A stretch of 64,000 nt of DNA from Paenibacillus antri (GCF_005765165.1 NZ_VCIW01000020.1:95088-159087), one strand, 5' to 3'. Positions 7,844 through 17,880 are shown, counted from the stretch's first letter. The notes: a model not told the origin generated them from the letters alone. Program-made: numbers and translations.

Positions 7844-8860
7844 TCAGCGGGGCGCCTGCTCGGGCGCGGACGCGGTCGACCCTCTGCGAATCAATCGAGG
7901 GTCGAGCACGACCCGCTGCTTCGCTTGCTTCTCCCCGTGAATCTCCTGCGTGATCAGATCGACCACTTCTCTTCCCAACTCCGGGATCGGCTGCGCGATC
8001 GTCGTCAGCGGCGGTTCCGCGAGCGACGCGATCAAGGTGTTGTCGAAGCCGACGACCGACAGCCGCGCCGGCACCGCAAGTCCCATCGCCCGGCACACCT
8101 GCAGGATGCCGATCGCGAGCAGATCGTTGCACGCGAAGACGGCCGTCGGCGGCTCGGTCAGCTCAAGCAGCTGCCGGGCCGCCTCCTTCCCGCCCTCGAT
8201 ATCGAAGGAGCTGATGCGGATCAGCGCCTCGTCGACGGCCAATCCCGCTTCCTCCAACGCTTTCTTGTACCCTTCCACGCGCTCCCGGCTGCTGGACACG
8301 CTCAGATTTTCCGCGATGACCGCGATCCGGGTATGCCCGAGCTCGACGAGATGGGACGCCGCGAGGTAGCCCCCGCGGAAGTCGTCGACCCGCACCGTGT
8401 CGACGGACAGGCGCCGGCTTTCCCGCGCGATCAACGCGACGGGCAGCCTCGCGTCGAGCAGCGACTTCACCGACTTGTCGCTCTGCATGCCCGTGGCGAG
8501 AATAATGCCGTCCACCCGCTTCTGCCGAAGCCAGGCGAGGTATTTCTCCTCTTTGTCCGCGTCGTTGTCCGTGCTGCAAATAACGACGTTATATCCCTTC
8601 TCGTGAGCGCGATCCTCGACGCTGCGCGCCACCTCCGCGAAGAACAGGTTGCCGAGATCGGGCAGCAGGAGCCCGATCGTGTTCGTCCGCTTCTTCGTCA
8701 GCGCCGACGCCACCAAGCTCGGCTGGTAGTCGAGCCGCTTCATGACGCTCCGGACGTGCTGCCGCGTCTTGTCGCTGATTCTTCCCGTTTCGTTAATGAC
8801 CTTGGACACCGTGGCGATCGATACGCCCGCTTCCTTCGCCACGTCATAAATCGTTGCCAT
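7844..8860 (-). CDS. LacI-family transcriptional regulator of the inositol cluster
   Basis: This 338-residue LacI/GalR protein opens with the classic DNA-binding head (TIYDVAKEAGVSIATVSKVINETG, then the YQPSLVASALTKK hinge) followed by a periplasmic-binding-protein-like sensor (NTIGLLLPDLGNLFFAEVARSVEDRA..., VDGIILATG, ACNDLLAIGILQ, VVGFDN). It probably binds an inositol-derived ligand. It lies 72 bases behind iolA in the same direction and before the PHP gene, so it is either the penultimate regulator gene of the operon or has its own promoter. Bacillus subtilis uses the DeoR-type IolR for the same pathway; here a LacI protein seems to replace it. Candidate operators are at 17063-17076 and 15959-15972. 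Confidence 0.88.
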   Translation of the reverse strand: MATIYDVAKEAGVSIATVSKVINETGRISDKTRQHVRSVMKRLDYQPSLVASALTKKRTNTIGLLLPDLGNLFFAEVARSVEDRAHEKGYNVVICSTDNDADKEEKYLAWLRQKRVDGIILATGMQSDKSVKSLLDARLPVALIARESRRLSVDTVRVDDFRGGYLAASHLVELGHTRIAVIAENLSVSSSRERVEGYKKALEEAGLAVDEALIRISSFDIEGGKEAARQLLELTEPPTAVFACNDLLAIGILQVCRAMGLAVPARLSVVGFDNTLIASLAEPPLTTIAQPIPELGREVVDLITQEIHGEKQAKQRVVLDPRLIRRGSTASAPEQAPR

Positions 8861-8932
8861 CCGTTATCTACCTCGTCGTCGCCGTCGTTCCGGTCGATTT
8901 TCCTACTATTGTACCAGAAAAGCGGGCGCCGA

Positions 8933-10384
8933 TTAGTACCTGGCGACGACCATTTTCTTGCGCGTGTAAAACTCTACCCCGTCCTTGCCGTTCGCGTGAA
9001 GGTCGCCATAGAACGATTTCTTGTAGCCGGAAAACGGGAAAAACGCCATCGGCGCCGGCACCCCGACGTTCACGCCGAGCATCCCCGCGTCGATCGACTC
9101 GCGGAACTGCCGAATCGCCCGCGCGTCGTTCGTGTACAAGCACGCCCCGTTCGCGAATTCCGATTCGTTCGCGAGCGCGACGGCGTCGTCCAGCGTCTCG
9201 ACCCGGACGATCTGCAGGACGGGAGCGAAAATTTCGTCGTTCCAAATTGTCATCCCGGCGCGCGCATGGTCGAAGATCGTCGGGCCGAGGAAGTAGCCGG
9301 GCTCCGACGCCCTCGCATGCTCCCGCCCGTCGAGCGCCAGCGTCGCGCCTTCCTGTACGCCCGCCTCGATGTACTGCACCGTCCGCGCCTTATGCGCCTC
9401 GCGGATGACCGGCCCGAGGAAGACGCCGGGCTCCATCCCGTCGCCGACGGATAGGGCTCGCGCCGCCTCGACGAGCTTCTCGACCAAGGCGTCGCCGACG
9501 CCGCCGACCGCGACGACGACGGAAGCCGCCATGCAGCGCTCTCCGGCCGAGCCGAACGCGGCGCTCGTAATTTCTTTTACGGCAAGACTTAGGTCGGCGT
9601 CCGGCAGCACGATCGAATGGTTTTTCGCCCCGCCGAGCGCCTGAACCCGCTTGCCTGCCGCCGCCGCGGACGTATACACGTACTCGGCCACCGGCTGCGA
9701 CCCGACGAACGAGATCGCCGACACGTCGGGGTGCTCCAGCAGGCCGTTCACGACGTCCCGCGCCCCGTGCACGACGTTGAACACGCCGGCCGGCAGCCCC
9801 GCCTCGGCGAACAGCTCCGCGAGCCGGTTCGCCGTGAGCGGCGTCCGCTCCGACGGCTTCAATACGAACGTATTGCCGCAAGCGATCGCGAGCGGAAACA
9901 TCCAGCACGGCACCATCATCGGGAAGTTGAACGGCGTGATGCCCCCGACGACGCCGACCGGGTACCGGTACATCGCCGATTCGATGCCGGTCGCGATGTC
10001 GGGCAGATGGCTGCCCATCAGAAGCGTCGGCGCCCCGGCGGCGAATTCGACGCATTCGATGCCGCGCTGCACTTCGCCGTACGCTTCCGTGTAGCTTTTC
10101 CCGTTTTCGAGCGTTACGAGCTTCGCCAGCTCGTCCCAATGTTCGACCAATAGCTGTTGATATTTGAAAAGGATTCTAGCGCGACGCGGCACCGGCACCT
10201 TCTTCCAATCTTGGAACGCGTCCTTCGCCGCGCGCACGGCCGCGTCGAGCTCCGCCTTCGAAGACAGCGGCACCGTGGCGATCGTCTCGCCCGTCGCCGG
10301 ATTCGGCACGTCGTCGCGAATCGTCGACGCCGACGGCGTCCATGCGCCGCCGATATAGTTCTGAATGTTCTGTATGGTCATCAT
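8933..10384 (-). CDS. iolA: Methylmalonate/malonate-semialdehyde dehydrogenase (CoA-acylating)
   Basis: The 483-residue enzyme is an aldehyde dehydrogenase of the MMSDH type ([54 protein letters not shown]). The nucleophilic cysteine is C284 in [13 protein letters not shown]. It oxidises malonate semialdehyde with NAD and CoA to acetyl-CoA and carbon dioxide, the last step of myo-inositol breakdown. The ATG at 10384 follows AAGGAG by 7 bases; the gap from iolJ is only 4 bases, so the two are cotranscribed. Length is normal for the family. Confidence 0.95.
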   Translation of the reverse strand: MMTIQNIQNYIGGAWTPSASTIRDDVPNPATGETIATVPLSSKAELDAAVRAAKDAFQDWKKVPVPRRARILFKYQQLLVEHWDELAKLVTLENGKSYTEAYGEVQRGIECVEFAAGAPTLLMGSHLPDIATGIESAMYRYPVGVVGGITPFNFPMMVPCWMFPLAIACGNTFVLKPSERTPLTANRLAELFAEAGLPAGVFNVVHGARDVVNGLLEHPDVSAISFVGSQPVAEYVYTSAAAAGKRVQALGGAKNHSIVLPDADLSLAVKEITSAAFGSAGERCMAASVVVAVGGVGDALVEKLVEAARALSVGDGMEPGVFLGPVIREAHKARTVQYIEAGVQEGATLALDGREHARASEPGYFLGPTIFDHARAGMTIWNDEIFAPVLQIVRVETLDDAVALANESEFANGACLYTNDARAIRQFRESIDAGMLGVNVGVPAPMAFFPFSGYKKSFYGDLHANGKDGVEFYTRKKMVVARY

Positions 10385-10388
10385 CTCC

Positions 10389-11231
10389 CTACTCCTTCCC
10401 CCAACCGAGGATTTCGAATTTCCGGAGCGCTTCCGCCGTTACGGCCTCCATCGGCTTCGCGAACAGCTTGATGCGGTCGAACTCGGACGGACGCGCCTCC
10501 ATCTCCTCCCGCAGCGTCCGCCCGAACGCCATGCGAAGCGCCGTGCCGATGTTGATTTTCCCGAATCTATGCCGGACGAGACGGCGCAGGTCTTCGTCCT
10601 TGACGCCGGTGGAGCCGTGCAGCACGAGCGGCGTCGCGCCGACGCGCGCCTCGATGGCGGCCAGCCGGTCGTAATCGATGCTCGCGCCTTGCGATTCCAT
10701 CCGATGCACCGTGCCGATCGACACCGCCACCGCGTCCACGCCCGTCTCCGCGACGAACCTGCCGGCTTCGTCGGGGTCCGTGTATTCGTGCTTCAGCCCG
10801 AGCGACGGATCGCTGTAGCCGACCGAGCCGATCTCGGCTTCGAACGACACGCCCCGCGCCCGGGCGAGCGCCGCGATCCGCTTCGTCTCCGCGATGTTGT
10901 CCGCAAGCGGAAGCTGCGACCCGTCGAACATGACCGACGGATATCCGAACGCGATCGCCCGCTCGACGGTCGCGTAATCTTTGCCGTGGTCGAGGTGGAC
11001 GCACACGGGCACGCTCGCCTCGCGCGCGATCGTCAGCAGCATCGGCGCCAACACCGCGAACGGCATGTGCGCGAGCGCGACGACGTTCGTCGACAGCATA
11101 ACCGGCGCCCCGAGCCGTTCCGCGGCGCGCACGACCGCGATCGCGTCCTCGTAGCCGAAGACGTTGAACGCCGGCACCGCGCGCGGCCGCCCGGCCGCTT
11201 CCTCCACCATCTCCTTCATCGATGCGAGCAT
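10389..11231 (-). CDS. iolJ: 6-phospho-5-dehydro-2-deoxy-D-gluconate aldolase (class II aldolase)
   Basis: A 280-residue class II, zinc-dependent aldolase of the fructose-bisphosphate aldolase superfamily. The zinc ligands lie in [10 protein letters not shown] and [15 protein letters not shown]; the phosphate loop follows (NIGTALR). In an iol operon this paralogue splits the phosphorylated keto-acid into dihydroxyacetone phosphate and malonate semialdehyde, which feeds IolA. The ATG at 11231 starts 5 bases beyond the iolC stop codon, and its GGAGGGG site lies within the end of iolC, indicating coupling. The specific role rests on operon context; the sequence alone would also allow a tagatose- or fructose-bisphosphate aldolase. 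Confidence 0.9.
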   Translation of the reverse strand: MLASMKEMVEEAAGRPRAVPAFNVFGYEDAIAVVRAAERLGAPVMLSTNVVALAHMPFAVLAPMLLTIAREASVPVCVHLDHGKDYATVERAIAFGYPSVMFDGSQLPLADNIAETKRIAALARARGVSFEAEIGSVGYSDPSLGLKHEYTDPDEAGRFVAETGVDAVAVSIGTVHRMESQGASIDYDRLAAIEARVGATPLVLHGSTGVKDEDLRRLVRHRFGKINIGTALRMAFGRTLREEMEARPSEFDRIKLFAKPMEAVTAEALRKFEILGWGKE

Positions 11232-11236
11232 AGCGG

Positions 11237-12238
11237 TCAGATCCCCTCCGCCCGGAAGCGGTCGATGCGCGCCTGAATTTGCTCCGCGGTCGGCATCGCG
11301 TCCGAGCAGCTGTGGCTCGAGACGACGATCGACGCCGACGCGGCGCCGAACTCCTGGCAGCGCGGAATGTCCCAGCCGTTCATGATGCCGTAGATGAACG
11401 CGCCCGCGAACGAGTCGCCCGCCCCGAACGTCTTCACGACGTTCGCCGGGAACGTCGAGCCCTTGTACTCGCCGCCGTCCTTCGTATACGCCGTCGAGCC
11501 GTCGCCGCCGCGCTTGACGACGATAATGCTCGCGCCCTTGCCGAGCCAATGGTCCGCCGTCCATCTGTCGTCCTGCCGAAGCGGACCGACGGCCGTCTCC
11601 ATCAGATCGAACTCGTCGCGGCCGCCGACGATGACGTCGCATTTCTCGGCGACGAGCCGACAATAGACGCCTGTCTCCGTCTTCGATTGCCACGTCCACG
11701 GACGGTAATCGATGTCGAACAATGTGACGACGTTATGCTTCTTCGCGTATTCGAGCGCGACGAACACCGCTTCCCGGGACGGGCTCTTCGCGAGCGCCGT
11801 CCCGGAGACGAGCATCGCCTTCGCGCTCGCGATATAGTCCTCGCTTACTTCCGACGGTTCCAGCTTCAGGTCCGCGACGTTGTCGCGGTACATTAAGATG
11901 CTGCATTCCGTCGGCGACTTGATTTCCGTGAACGCAAGGCCGGTGACGGCGCCGGTGCGGTCGACGTGGACATTTTCCGTATTGATGCCCGTGTCCTCTA
12001 AGTACTTCATAATGAACCGGCCGAACTGGTCGTTCGACACCTTGCCGATGAAGCCGGTGCGGAGCCCGAGCCTCGCGGACGCCACCGCGATGTTGGCGGG
12101 GGAGCCGCCGAGGTACTTCGTGAAGCTGAGCGTCTCCTCCATCGGCCGGTGAATTTCGTTCGCGTTCAGATCGACGCACAGCCGGCCGAGGCCGATCAGG
12201 TCGAGCGGACGGTTCGGTTCGAATGATAACAACGACAT
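11237..12238 (-). CDS. iolC: 5-dehydro-2-deoxygluconokinase (PfkB family)
   Basis: The 333-residue kinase has PfkB signatures: DLIGLGRLCVDLNA at the N terminus, LGGSPANIAVASARLG for substrate binding, and the catalytic aspartate in TFGAGDSFAGAFIYG. It phosphorylates 5-dehydro-2-deoxy-D-gluconate with ATP. I chose the ATG at 12238 (MSLLSFEPNRP) because GGAGGAAGGG precedes it; the upstream open extension is rich in charged residues and has no family match. It is flanked by iolB and iolJ. Confidence 0.94.
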   Translation of the reverse strand: MSLLSFEPNRPLDLIGLGRLCVDLNANEIHRPMEETLSFTKYLGGSPANIAVASARLGLRTGFIGKVSNDQFGRFIMKYLEDTGINTENVHVDRTGAVTGLAFTEIKSPTECSILMYRDNVADLKLEPSEVSEDYIASAKAMLVSGTALAKSPSREAVFVALEYAKKHNVVTLFDIDYRPWTWQSKTETGVYCRLVAEKCDVIVGGRDEFDLMETAVGPLRQDDRWTADHWLGKGASIIVVKRGGDGSTAYTKDGGEYKGSTFPANVVKTFGAGDSFAGAFIYGIMNGWDIPRCQEFGAASASIVVSSHSCSDAMPTAEQIQARIDRFRAEGI

Positions 12239-12264
12239 CGTACCCTTCCTCCTTCGCTTGCGAT

Positions 12265-13083
12265 TTACTTCCGATTGCGGTCCGGGTTCATCAGCCACTC
12301 GTGGTCCGGATCGTTATGGAACTTCCACGTCCGCGTCGGACCGGCCATGACGTTCAAATAATAGACGTCGTAGCCCGGAGGCGCCGACACCGGATGATAG
12401 CCCTTAGGTACGAGCACGACGTCGCCGTCCTTCACTATAATCGTCTCGTCGAGCGACCGATCGTCCGTGTACACCCGCTGGATCGCGAAGCCGCGATCGG
12501 GGTCGATGCGGTGATAGTACGTCTCCTCGAGGAACGACTCCCGCGGCAGATCGTCTTGATCGTGCTTGTGCGGCGGATAGCTGGACCAATGCCCGTTCGG
12601 GGTGAACACCTCGACGACCAGCAGGCTGTCCGCTTCCTTCTGTTCGGGCAAAATGTTGTGAATGCGGCGCTCCATCTCCCCGTAGCCGCGCTGCTCGACG
12701 CCGACGTCGCCGGGCGCGATCAGCCGGGCCGGGAACGATCCCTTGCCGGGCGCCGTGCAGACGGCGAGCTCGAGCCGCGTCAGCGCGGTCGCTTCGAATC
12801 GATCTCCGGAAGGCACATAGACGGCATAGGGCGCCGTCCCCTCGAACACGGACATGCGCTCCCCGATGCCGGCGAACTCCGCTTCCTTCGTCCGCACGTC
12901 GGCTTGGCCGCTTACGAGCACGAGACACGCTTCCCGGTCGCCCGTGTCTCTGGTCAATCGCCCGCCGGCTTCCAGCGTAAATACCTCGAAGCCGACGTAC
13001 GTCCAGCCCGCGCTTTCCGGCGATACGGCGACGACGCGGCCTTCCGCGTCCGGCGCGCCGCTCGGAACGGTCAGCTTCGTCAT
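12265..13083 (-). CDS. iolB: 5-deoxy-glucuronate isomerase
   Basis: The 272-residue protein is a bicupin-type IolB isomerase. Family stretches include GERMSVFEGTAPYAVYVP, IHNILPEQKEADSLLVVEVFTPNGHWSSYPPHKHD (metal-binding histidines) and VPKGYHPVSAPPGYDVYYLNVMAGP. It converts 5-deoxy-glucuronate to 5-dehydro-2-deoxy-D-gluconate for IolC. Its ATG overlaps the iolE stop codon (ATGA), so translation is probably coupled. Confidence 0.95.
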   Translation of the reverse strand: MTKLTVPSGAPDAEGRVVAVSPESAGWTYVGFEVFTLEAGGRLTRDTGDREACLVLVSGQADVRTKEAEFAGIGERMSVFEGTAPYAVYVPSGDRFEATALTRLELAVCTAPGKGSFPARLIAPGDVGVEQRGYGEMERRIHNILPEQKEADSLLVVEVFTPNGHWSSYPPHKHDQDDLPRESFLEETYYHRIDPDRGFAIQRVYTDDRSLDETIIVKDGDVVLVPKGYHPVSAPPGYDVYYLNVMAGPTRTWKFHNDPDHEWLMNPDRNRK

Positions 13084-14012
13084 CCGGCGACGCCTCCTTG
13101 CTCCGCCTTGGACGCGATCCCGCTCAGGTACGCGATCGCCTTCTCCGCGTAAGCGTTCGGTTCGGCCACGGCGGGATCCTGCTCCGCTTCGATGATCATC
13201 CAGCTGTCGTAGCCGACGGCGAACAGCCGATCCAAAATCGGCGCGAAGTCGATCGCCCCGTCTCCCGGCACCGTGAACACTCCTTGAATGACCGCATCTT
13301 GAAAACGAATCCCCTCGCCCCGCACCCGCTCGAGCACGTCTTGCCGCACGTCTTTCAGGTGGACGTACGCGATCCGGTCCGCGTGCTTGTTCAGCACCGC
13401 GAGCGGATCCGCGCCGCCGTAAAAGGCGTGCCCCGTATCGAATAACAGGTGCACGAGCTCCGGATGCGTCGTCGCCATAAGCCGGTCGATTTCTTCGGGT
13501 TTCTCGACGATCGTTCCGATATGGTAGTGATAGACGAGCTTCATCCCGTATTCCCGGCAGATGCGGCCCGCTTCCTCCAGCCCTTCGACCATCGCGTTCC
13601 ATTCCTCGTCGGTCGGCGGGATCACGTCCTTCACGCCGGCCGGCCGGCGCGGATCGCCGGTGATCGAGCCGCCGAGCTCGCACGTGACGACGACCTCGCT
13701 GCCCATCTCGCGCAGAAACTCGACGTGGCGTCGATACGCCGCCAGCTCCTCCTCGCGGCGCGAGCGGTCGGAGAACAGCACGCCCTTCCACTGCGACGTG
13801 AGCCGGATGTTCCGCTCGGCCAACCGCGCCTTGAGCTCCGCGGGATCCTTCGGGAACTTGCGGCAGTTTTCCGTGGCGCGAAAGCCGAGTCGTTCGAAGT
13901 CGTTCAGCAAATCCTCGAACGTGTAATGATCGCCGAGCGCCAGCACGTCCTCGTTCACCCAGTTGATCGGCGAGATTCCCAGTTTCCATTCCGAAAATGA
14001 CGGCATCGCCAT
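13080..14012 (-). CDS. iolE: Myo-inosose-2 dehydratase
   Basis: A 310-residue TIM-barrel protein of the xylose-isomerase-like family. It starts MAMPSFSEWKLGISPINWVNED and contains the conserved LVYHYHIGT, LLFDTGHAFYGG, YVHLKDV, GDGAIDFAPIL and IIEAEQDPAVAEP segments that form the metal site. It dehydrates 2-keto-myo-inositol. The ATG at 14012 follows a GAGGAGG site by 8 bases. The gene lies 39 bases after iolD. Confidence 0.95.
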   Translation of the reverse strand: MAMPSFSEWKLGISPINWVNEDVLALGDHYTFEDLLNDFERLGFRATENCRKFPKDPAELKARLAERNIRLTSQWKGVLFSDRSRREEELAAYRRHVEFLREMGSEVVVTCELGGSITGDPRRPAGVKDVIPPTDEEWNAMVEGLEEAGRICREYGMKLVYHYHIGTIVEKPEEIDRLMATTHPELVHLLFDTGHAFYGGADPLAVLNKHADRIAYVHLKDVRQDVLERVRGEGIRFQDAVIQGVFTVPGDGAIDFAPILDRLFAVGYDSWMIIEAEQDPAVAEPNAYAEKAIAYLSGIASKAEQGGVAG

Positions 14013-14050
14013 CGCGCGTTCCTCCTCTTTTTCCAATACGAGCCTTCCGC

Positions 14051-15919
14051 TTAGTACAACGTCCTCGCCGTCTTCATCCGCTCCGTCCACGCCTCCCGCG
14101 ACGCCAGCACCTTCTCGTCCGTCGAAACCTCCGCCGCGTCGACGCGCCACCACGAGCCGTAGCCGTCGGTGTTCGTACCCGGCAGGACCGGGATATGGAT
14201 GAGCGTCGAGACCGCGTCCCGCTTCGCGCTTTCGAGCGCCGCCTTCAGCTCGTCGACGGTCGTCGCCGTGTACGCCGAGACGCCCATGCTGCGGGCATGC
14301 GCGGCGAAGTCGATCGGCAGGTAATCGCCGGACAAGGCGCCGGTATCCGCGCTGCGATAACGGAACTCGTTGCCGAAGCCGTCGCTGCCGTTCGCGCGCT
14401 GCAAGTTGTGAATACACTGGAAGCCGTGATTGTCGAGCAGCAGCACGTTGATTTTCCGGCCTTCCTGAAGGCTTGTGATCAGCTCGCTGTGGAGCATCAG
14501 GTAGCTGCCGTCGCCGACGACCGCGTACACGTCCCGATCCGGCTCCGCAAGCTTAATGCCGAACGCGCCGGCCACCTCGTAGCCCATGCAGGAGAAGCCG
14601 TATTCCATGTGGTACGTCTTCGGCTTCGCGCTCCGCCAGAGACGGTGCAGATCGCCCGGCAGGCTGCCTGCCGCGCATACGATGACGGCGTCCTCGCCGA
14701 TCGCTTCGTTGATTTCGCCGAGCACGCGGGTTTGGGAGAGCCCTTCCGGCAGCTCCGCGGCATAGAGCCGATCCACTTCCCGGTCCCATTCCCCCTTCAG
14801 CGTGCGCAAGGCATTCTCCTCATAGGAGGCCCGGTAGCCTCGCCCCGCAAGCGACGGAGTCAACGCCTCGAGCGCCGCCTTGACGTCGGCCAGAAGCGCG
14901 AGCGCGTCAAGCTTCACGGCGTCGAAGCCGGCCACGTTCACCGAGATGAAGGCCGCGTCCGAGCGGAAGGCGGTTTTCGAGGCAGTCGTGAAGTCGGCGA
15001 AGCGCGTGCCGAGGCCGATGACGACGTCCGCCGCCTTCGCCAGCGCGTTGGCCGCGGAAGAACCGGTGACGCCGATCGCGCCCATGTAGAGCGGGTGATT
15101 CCACGGAACGGCGCTCTTGCCCGCCTGCGTCTCGGCGATCGGGATGCCGAACGCCTCGGCGAACGCGAGCGTCTCCGCGGCGGCCAAAGAATAGTGGACG
15201 CCGCCGCCGACCACGAGCAGCGGCTTCGCGCTTGCGGCGATCCGCGCGACCGCCTCGGCGAGCGCCTCGCGCGACGGCTGCCGCCGTTCGATGCGGTGGA
15301 CGCGTTTCCGGAAAAATTCCTCCGGATAATCGTACGCCTCCGCCTGCACGTCCTGCGGCAGCGCGAGCGTCACCGCTCCCGTCTCCGCCGGGTCCGTCAG
15401 CACGCGCATCGCGTGGATCGCCGACGACATGAGCTGCTCCGGCCGAGTGATGCGGTCCCAATATTTGCTGATCGGCTTAAAGCAATCGTTCGCCGACACC
15501 GTGTAATCCATCGGATGCTCGACTTGCTGCAGCACCGGGTCCGGCTGCCGCGTCGCGAAGATGTCGCCGGGCAGGAAGAACGCCGGAATGCGGTTGACCG
15601 TCGCCGTCGCCGCCGCCGTCACCATGTTGAGCGCGCCCGGTCCGATCGAAGAGGTGCAAGCGTAAATTTGCAGTCGGTTGCGCTGCTTCGCGAAGGCGAC
15701 CGCCGCGTGCGCCATCCCTTGTTCGTTCTTCCCCTGGATGTAAGGCAGGCCGTTCTCGCTTCGCTCGAGCGCCTCGCCGATGCCGGTGACGTTGCCGTGT
15801 CCGAAGATGCCCATGACGCCGCAGACGAACTTATGCTCCTCGCCGTCGATCGACACGTATTGCCGATCCAGGAACCGGAGCAGCGCCTGCGCCATCGTAA
15901 GCCGTACCGTCGTTCCCAT
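14051..15919 (-). CDS. iolD: 3D-(3,5/4)-trihydroxycyclohexane-1,2-dione hydrolase (ThDP-dependent)
   Basis: A 622-residue thiamine-diphosphate enzyme of the acetolactate synthase superfamily. The N-terminal pyrimidine-binding domain includes the [14 protein letters not shown] glutamate; the C-terminal domain carries the GDGSYLML...LLLDNHGFQ ThDP/Mg motif. It opens the cyclohexane ring to 5-deoxy-glucuronate. The ATG at 15919 ([14 protein letters not shown]) follows GAAGGAG by 8 bases; a GTG three codons upstream would leave no spacer. A candidate LacI operator lies 40-53 bases upstream, between iolG and iolD. Confidence 0.95.
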   Translation of the reverse strand: MGTTVRLTMAQALLRFLDRQYVSIDGEEHKFVCGVMGIFGHGNVTGIGEALERSENGLPYIQGKNEQGMAHAAVAFAKQRNRLQIYACTSSIGPGALNMVTAAATATVNRIPAFFLPGDIFATRQPDPVLQQVEHPMDYTVSANDCFKPISKYWDRITRPEQLMSSAIHAMRVLTDPAETGAVTLALPQDVQAEAYDYPEEFFRKRVHRIERRQPSREALAEAVARIAASAKPLLVVGGGVHYSLAAAETLAFAEAFGIPIAETQAGKSAVPWNHPLYMGAIGVTGSSAANALAKAADVVIGLGTRFADFTTASKTAFRSDAAFISVNVAGFDAVKLDALALLADVKAALEALTPSLAGRGYRASYEENALRTLKGEWDREVDRLYAAELPEGLSQTRVLGEINEAIGEDAVIVCAAGSLPGDLHRLWRSAKPKTYHMEYGFSCMGYEVAGAFGIKLAEPDRDVYAVVGDGSYLMLHSELITSLQEGRKINVLLLDNHGFQCIHNLQRANGSDGFGNEFRYRSADTGALSGDYLPIDFAAHARSMGVSAYTATTVDELKAALESAKRDAVSTLIHIPVLPGTNTDGYGSWWRVDAAEVSTDEKVLASREAWTERMKTARTLY

Positions 15920-15958
15920 GTTCTTCACTCCTTCATTCGATTGTCGCGGTTGGTTTGG

Positions 15959-15972
15959 GGTAACCGCTTAAC
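15959..15972. promoter_or_regulatory. Candidate LacI operator between iolG and iolD
   Basis: GGTAACCGCTTAAC differs at one base from the 14-bp site upstream of iolG. It lies in the 70-base gap between iolG and iolD and may act as an auxiliary operator or internal control point. Confidence 0.55.
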
Positions 15973-15989
15973 CTAACGTCAAAAAAACA

Positions 15990-17000
15990 TCATTCGATCT
16001 CCGACAGCTTCACGGGCCGCCCTTCGAGCAGCGAACGCTTCGCGGCGCACGCGATGCGCTCCGCCTGCAGCGCGTCGTTGCCGTCGACCGGCGTCGGCTT
16101 CCCTTCGAGGACGCTTCGCACGAACGCTTCCGTCTCCGCCTTGTACGCCTGCTGATAGCGCTCCAAGAAGAAATGCTTCGGCTTATCGCCGAACACGCCT
16201 TCCGCGGTGCTCCATTCCGCCGAATGGTCGAAGTCGTTCTTCACCGTGACCATGCCCTTCGAGCCGAACACCTCTACCCGCTGATCGTACCCGTAGGCGG
16301 CCGAACGGCTGTTGTCGATCGTGCCGATCGCCCCGTTCGCGAATGTAAGCGTTGTCACCGCGGTGTCGATATCGCCCAATCGGCCGATCTCCGGATCGAC
16401 CAGAACGGCGCCCTTCACGTACACCTCTTCCACTTCGCTGCCGGACAAAAACCTCGCCATGTCGAAGTCGTGAATCGCCATATCGAACAGCAATCCGCCC
16501 GACACGCGGATGTAATCGTACGGCGGCGGGCTCGGGTCCCTCGACGTAATGCGAACGACATGCGGTTCGCCAAGCGCGCCGCCGCTTACCAGCTCGCGCA
16601 CCTTGCGGAAATTCGCGTCGAAGCGCCGGTTGAAGCCCGTCTGCAGCAGCACGCCGCATCGCCCCACGACGTCCATCACCCGCTTCGTCTCCTGGACGTC
16701 GAAGCTGACCGGCTTCTCGCAGAAAATATGCTTGCCCGCGAGCGCCGCCTTCTCGATCATCTCCACATGCGTATCGGTCGACGAGCAGATGAACACCGCT
16801 TCGACTTCCGGATCGTTCAGCACGTCTTCATACTTCTCCGTCGTCTTCGGTCCGCCGATGTCCCGGACCCATTGCTCTTGTCCGCGGATGAATAAATCGG
16901 ACACGATATGGAGTCGCGCCGACTTCATCCCGGCCAAGTTTTCGGCGTGCAGCTTGCCGATGCGGCCCGCGCCGATCACGCCGATGTTCAACGTCTTCAA
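15990..17000 (-). CDS. iolG: Inositol 2-dehydrogenase (Gfo/Idh/MocA family)
   Basis: The 336-residue oxidoreductase begins LKTLNIGVIGAGRIGKLHAE (Rossmann NAD site), has the family EKPVSFD lysine motif and the catalytic aspartate/histidine in FDMAIHDFDMARFLSG. It oxidises myo-inositol to 2-keto-myo-inositol with NAD, the entry step of the pathway. I chose the TTG at 17000: AAAGGAG stands 8 bases before it, and the preceding in-frame residues do not match the family. It is the first gene of the operon, 63 bases from a perfect operator. No inositol transporter is encoded next to it. Confidence 0.92.
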   Translation of the reverse strand: MKTLNIGVIGAGRIGKLHAENLAGMKSARLHIVSDLFIRGQEQWVRDIGGPKTTEKYEDVLNDPEVEAVFICSSTDTHVEMIEKAALAGKHIFCEKPVSFDVQETKRVMDVVGRCGVLLQTGFNRRFDANFRKVRELVSGGALGEPHVVRITSRDPSPPPYDYIRVSGGLLFDMAIHDFDMARFLSGSEVEEVYVKGAVLVDPEIGRLGDIDTAVTTLTFANGAIGTIDNSRSAAYGYDQRVEVFGSKGMVTVKNDFDHSAEWSTAEGVFGDKPKHFFLERYQQAYKAETEAFVRSVLEGKPTPVDGNDALQAERIACAAKRSLLEGRPVKLSEIE

Positions 17001-17062
17001 TGGGAGCTCTCCTTTGCATAAATATGTGCCGCGCTCGGAATCATACATAACGCCTCGTATAG

Positions 17063-17076
17063 GGTAAGCGCTTAAC
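17063..17076. promoter_or_regulatory. Candidate LacI operator upstream of iolG
   Basis: GGTAAGCGCTTAAC, with the perfect palindrome TAAGCGCTTA at its core, a typical LacI/CcpA-family operator centred on CG. One base differs from the site at 15959-15972. It probably controls the iolG-to-EEP transcription unit. Confidence 0.65.
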
Positions 17077-17145
17077 TTACTTCATTTGGATTATAACACG
17101 GGATTCAAGGCGCGACTAGACGGAAAGTGGAAAATGTTGTCGCGC

Positions 17146-17781
17146 AGTCGGAGTTGCTCCGACGATTCCGCCTCCGCGCGGCCAGGCGCGAGCTGTAGTC
17201 GGAGTTGCTCCGACGATTCCGCCTCCGCGCGGCCAGGGCCGGGCTGTAGTCGGAGTTGCTCCGACTATTCCGCCTCCGCGCGGCCAGGCGCGAGCTGTAG
17301 TCGGAGTTGCTCCGACTATTCCGCCTCCGCGCGGCCAGGGCCGGGCTGTAGTCGGAGTTTTTCCGACTAATTCGCTTCCGCGGGGCCAGGGGCGAGCTGT
17401 AGTCGGAGTTGCTCCGACTAATTCGCTTCCCCGGGGCCAGGGCCGGGCTGTAGTCGGAGTTGCTCCGACTAATTCGCTTCCGCGGGGCCAGGGCCGGGCT
17501 GTAGTCGGAGTTGCTCCGACTAATTCGCTTCCGCGGGGCCAGGGGCGGGCTGTAGTCGGAGCTGCTCCGACTATTCCGCTTCCGCGGGGCCAGGGTCGAG
17601 CTGTAGTCGGAGTTGCTCCGACGATTCCGCCTCCGCGCGGCCCGCCGCGAGCTGTAGTCGGAGTTGCTCCGACTAATTCGCTTCCGCGCGGCCAGGGGCG
17701 AGCTGTAGTCGGAGTTGCTCCGACTATTCCGCCTCCGCGCGGCCCGCCGCGAGCTGTAGTGAGTTGCTCCGACGATTCCGA
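17146..17781. repeat. 51-bp tandem repeat array with a palindrome in every unit
   Basis: Twelve full units with an exact 51-bp period (unit starts at 17146, 17197, 17248 ... 17758) and a truncated thirteenth. Each begins with a perfect hairpin, GTCGGAG-TTG-CTCCGAC, followed by GC-rich linker of two main variants (gccaggcgcgagct and gccagggccgggct). The last unit lacks two bases in its hairpin. Because 51 is divisible by three, several frames stay open on both strands and would encode 17-residue repeats, but none has a ribosome site. The array lies between the iol operator and a convergent-facing hairpin at 17829. Confidence 0.95.
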
Positions 17782-17828
17782 AACGGCACTCCTCCTCCAC
17801 ATAAGCGGGAGCTTTTCCCGTTCACGCA

Positions 17829-17869
17829 AAGAAGCCGCTCGATCCGTTCAACGCACGGACGGCGGCTTC
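17829..17869. terminator. Hairpin after the CD3324-like gene
   Basis: GAAGCCGC pairs with GCGGCTTC, with an inner TCCGT/ACGGA stem and a short loop. It lies 12 bases beyond the minus-strand gene. The T tract is weak (TTCTTTG), so termination is only likely. Confidence 0.5.
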
Positions 17870-17880
17870 TCATGTATGTT

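Noticed and set aside
17146..17781. CRISPR array
   Set aside because: Units are near-identical over the whole 51 bp with no unique spacers, and no cas genes are nearby.
17105..17829. Open frames on both strands across the 51-bp repeats that would encode 17-residue repeat proteins
   Set aside because: They stay open only because the period is divisible by three; several frames are open at once and none has a ribosome site or family similarity.
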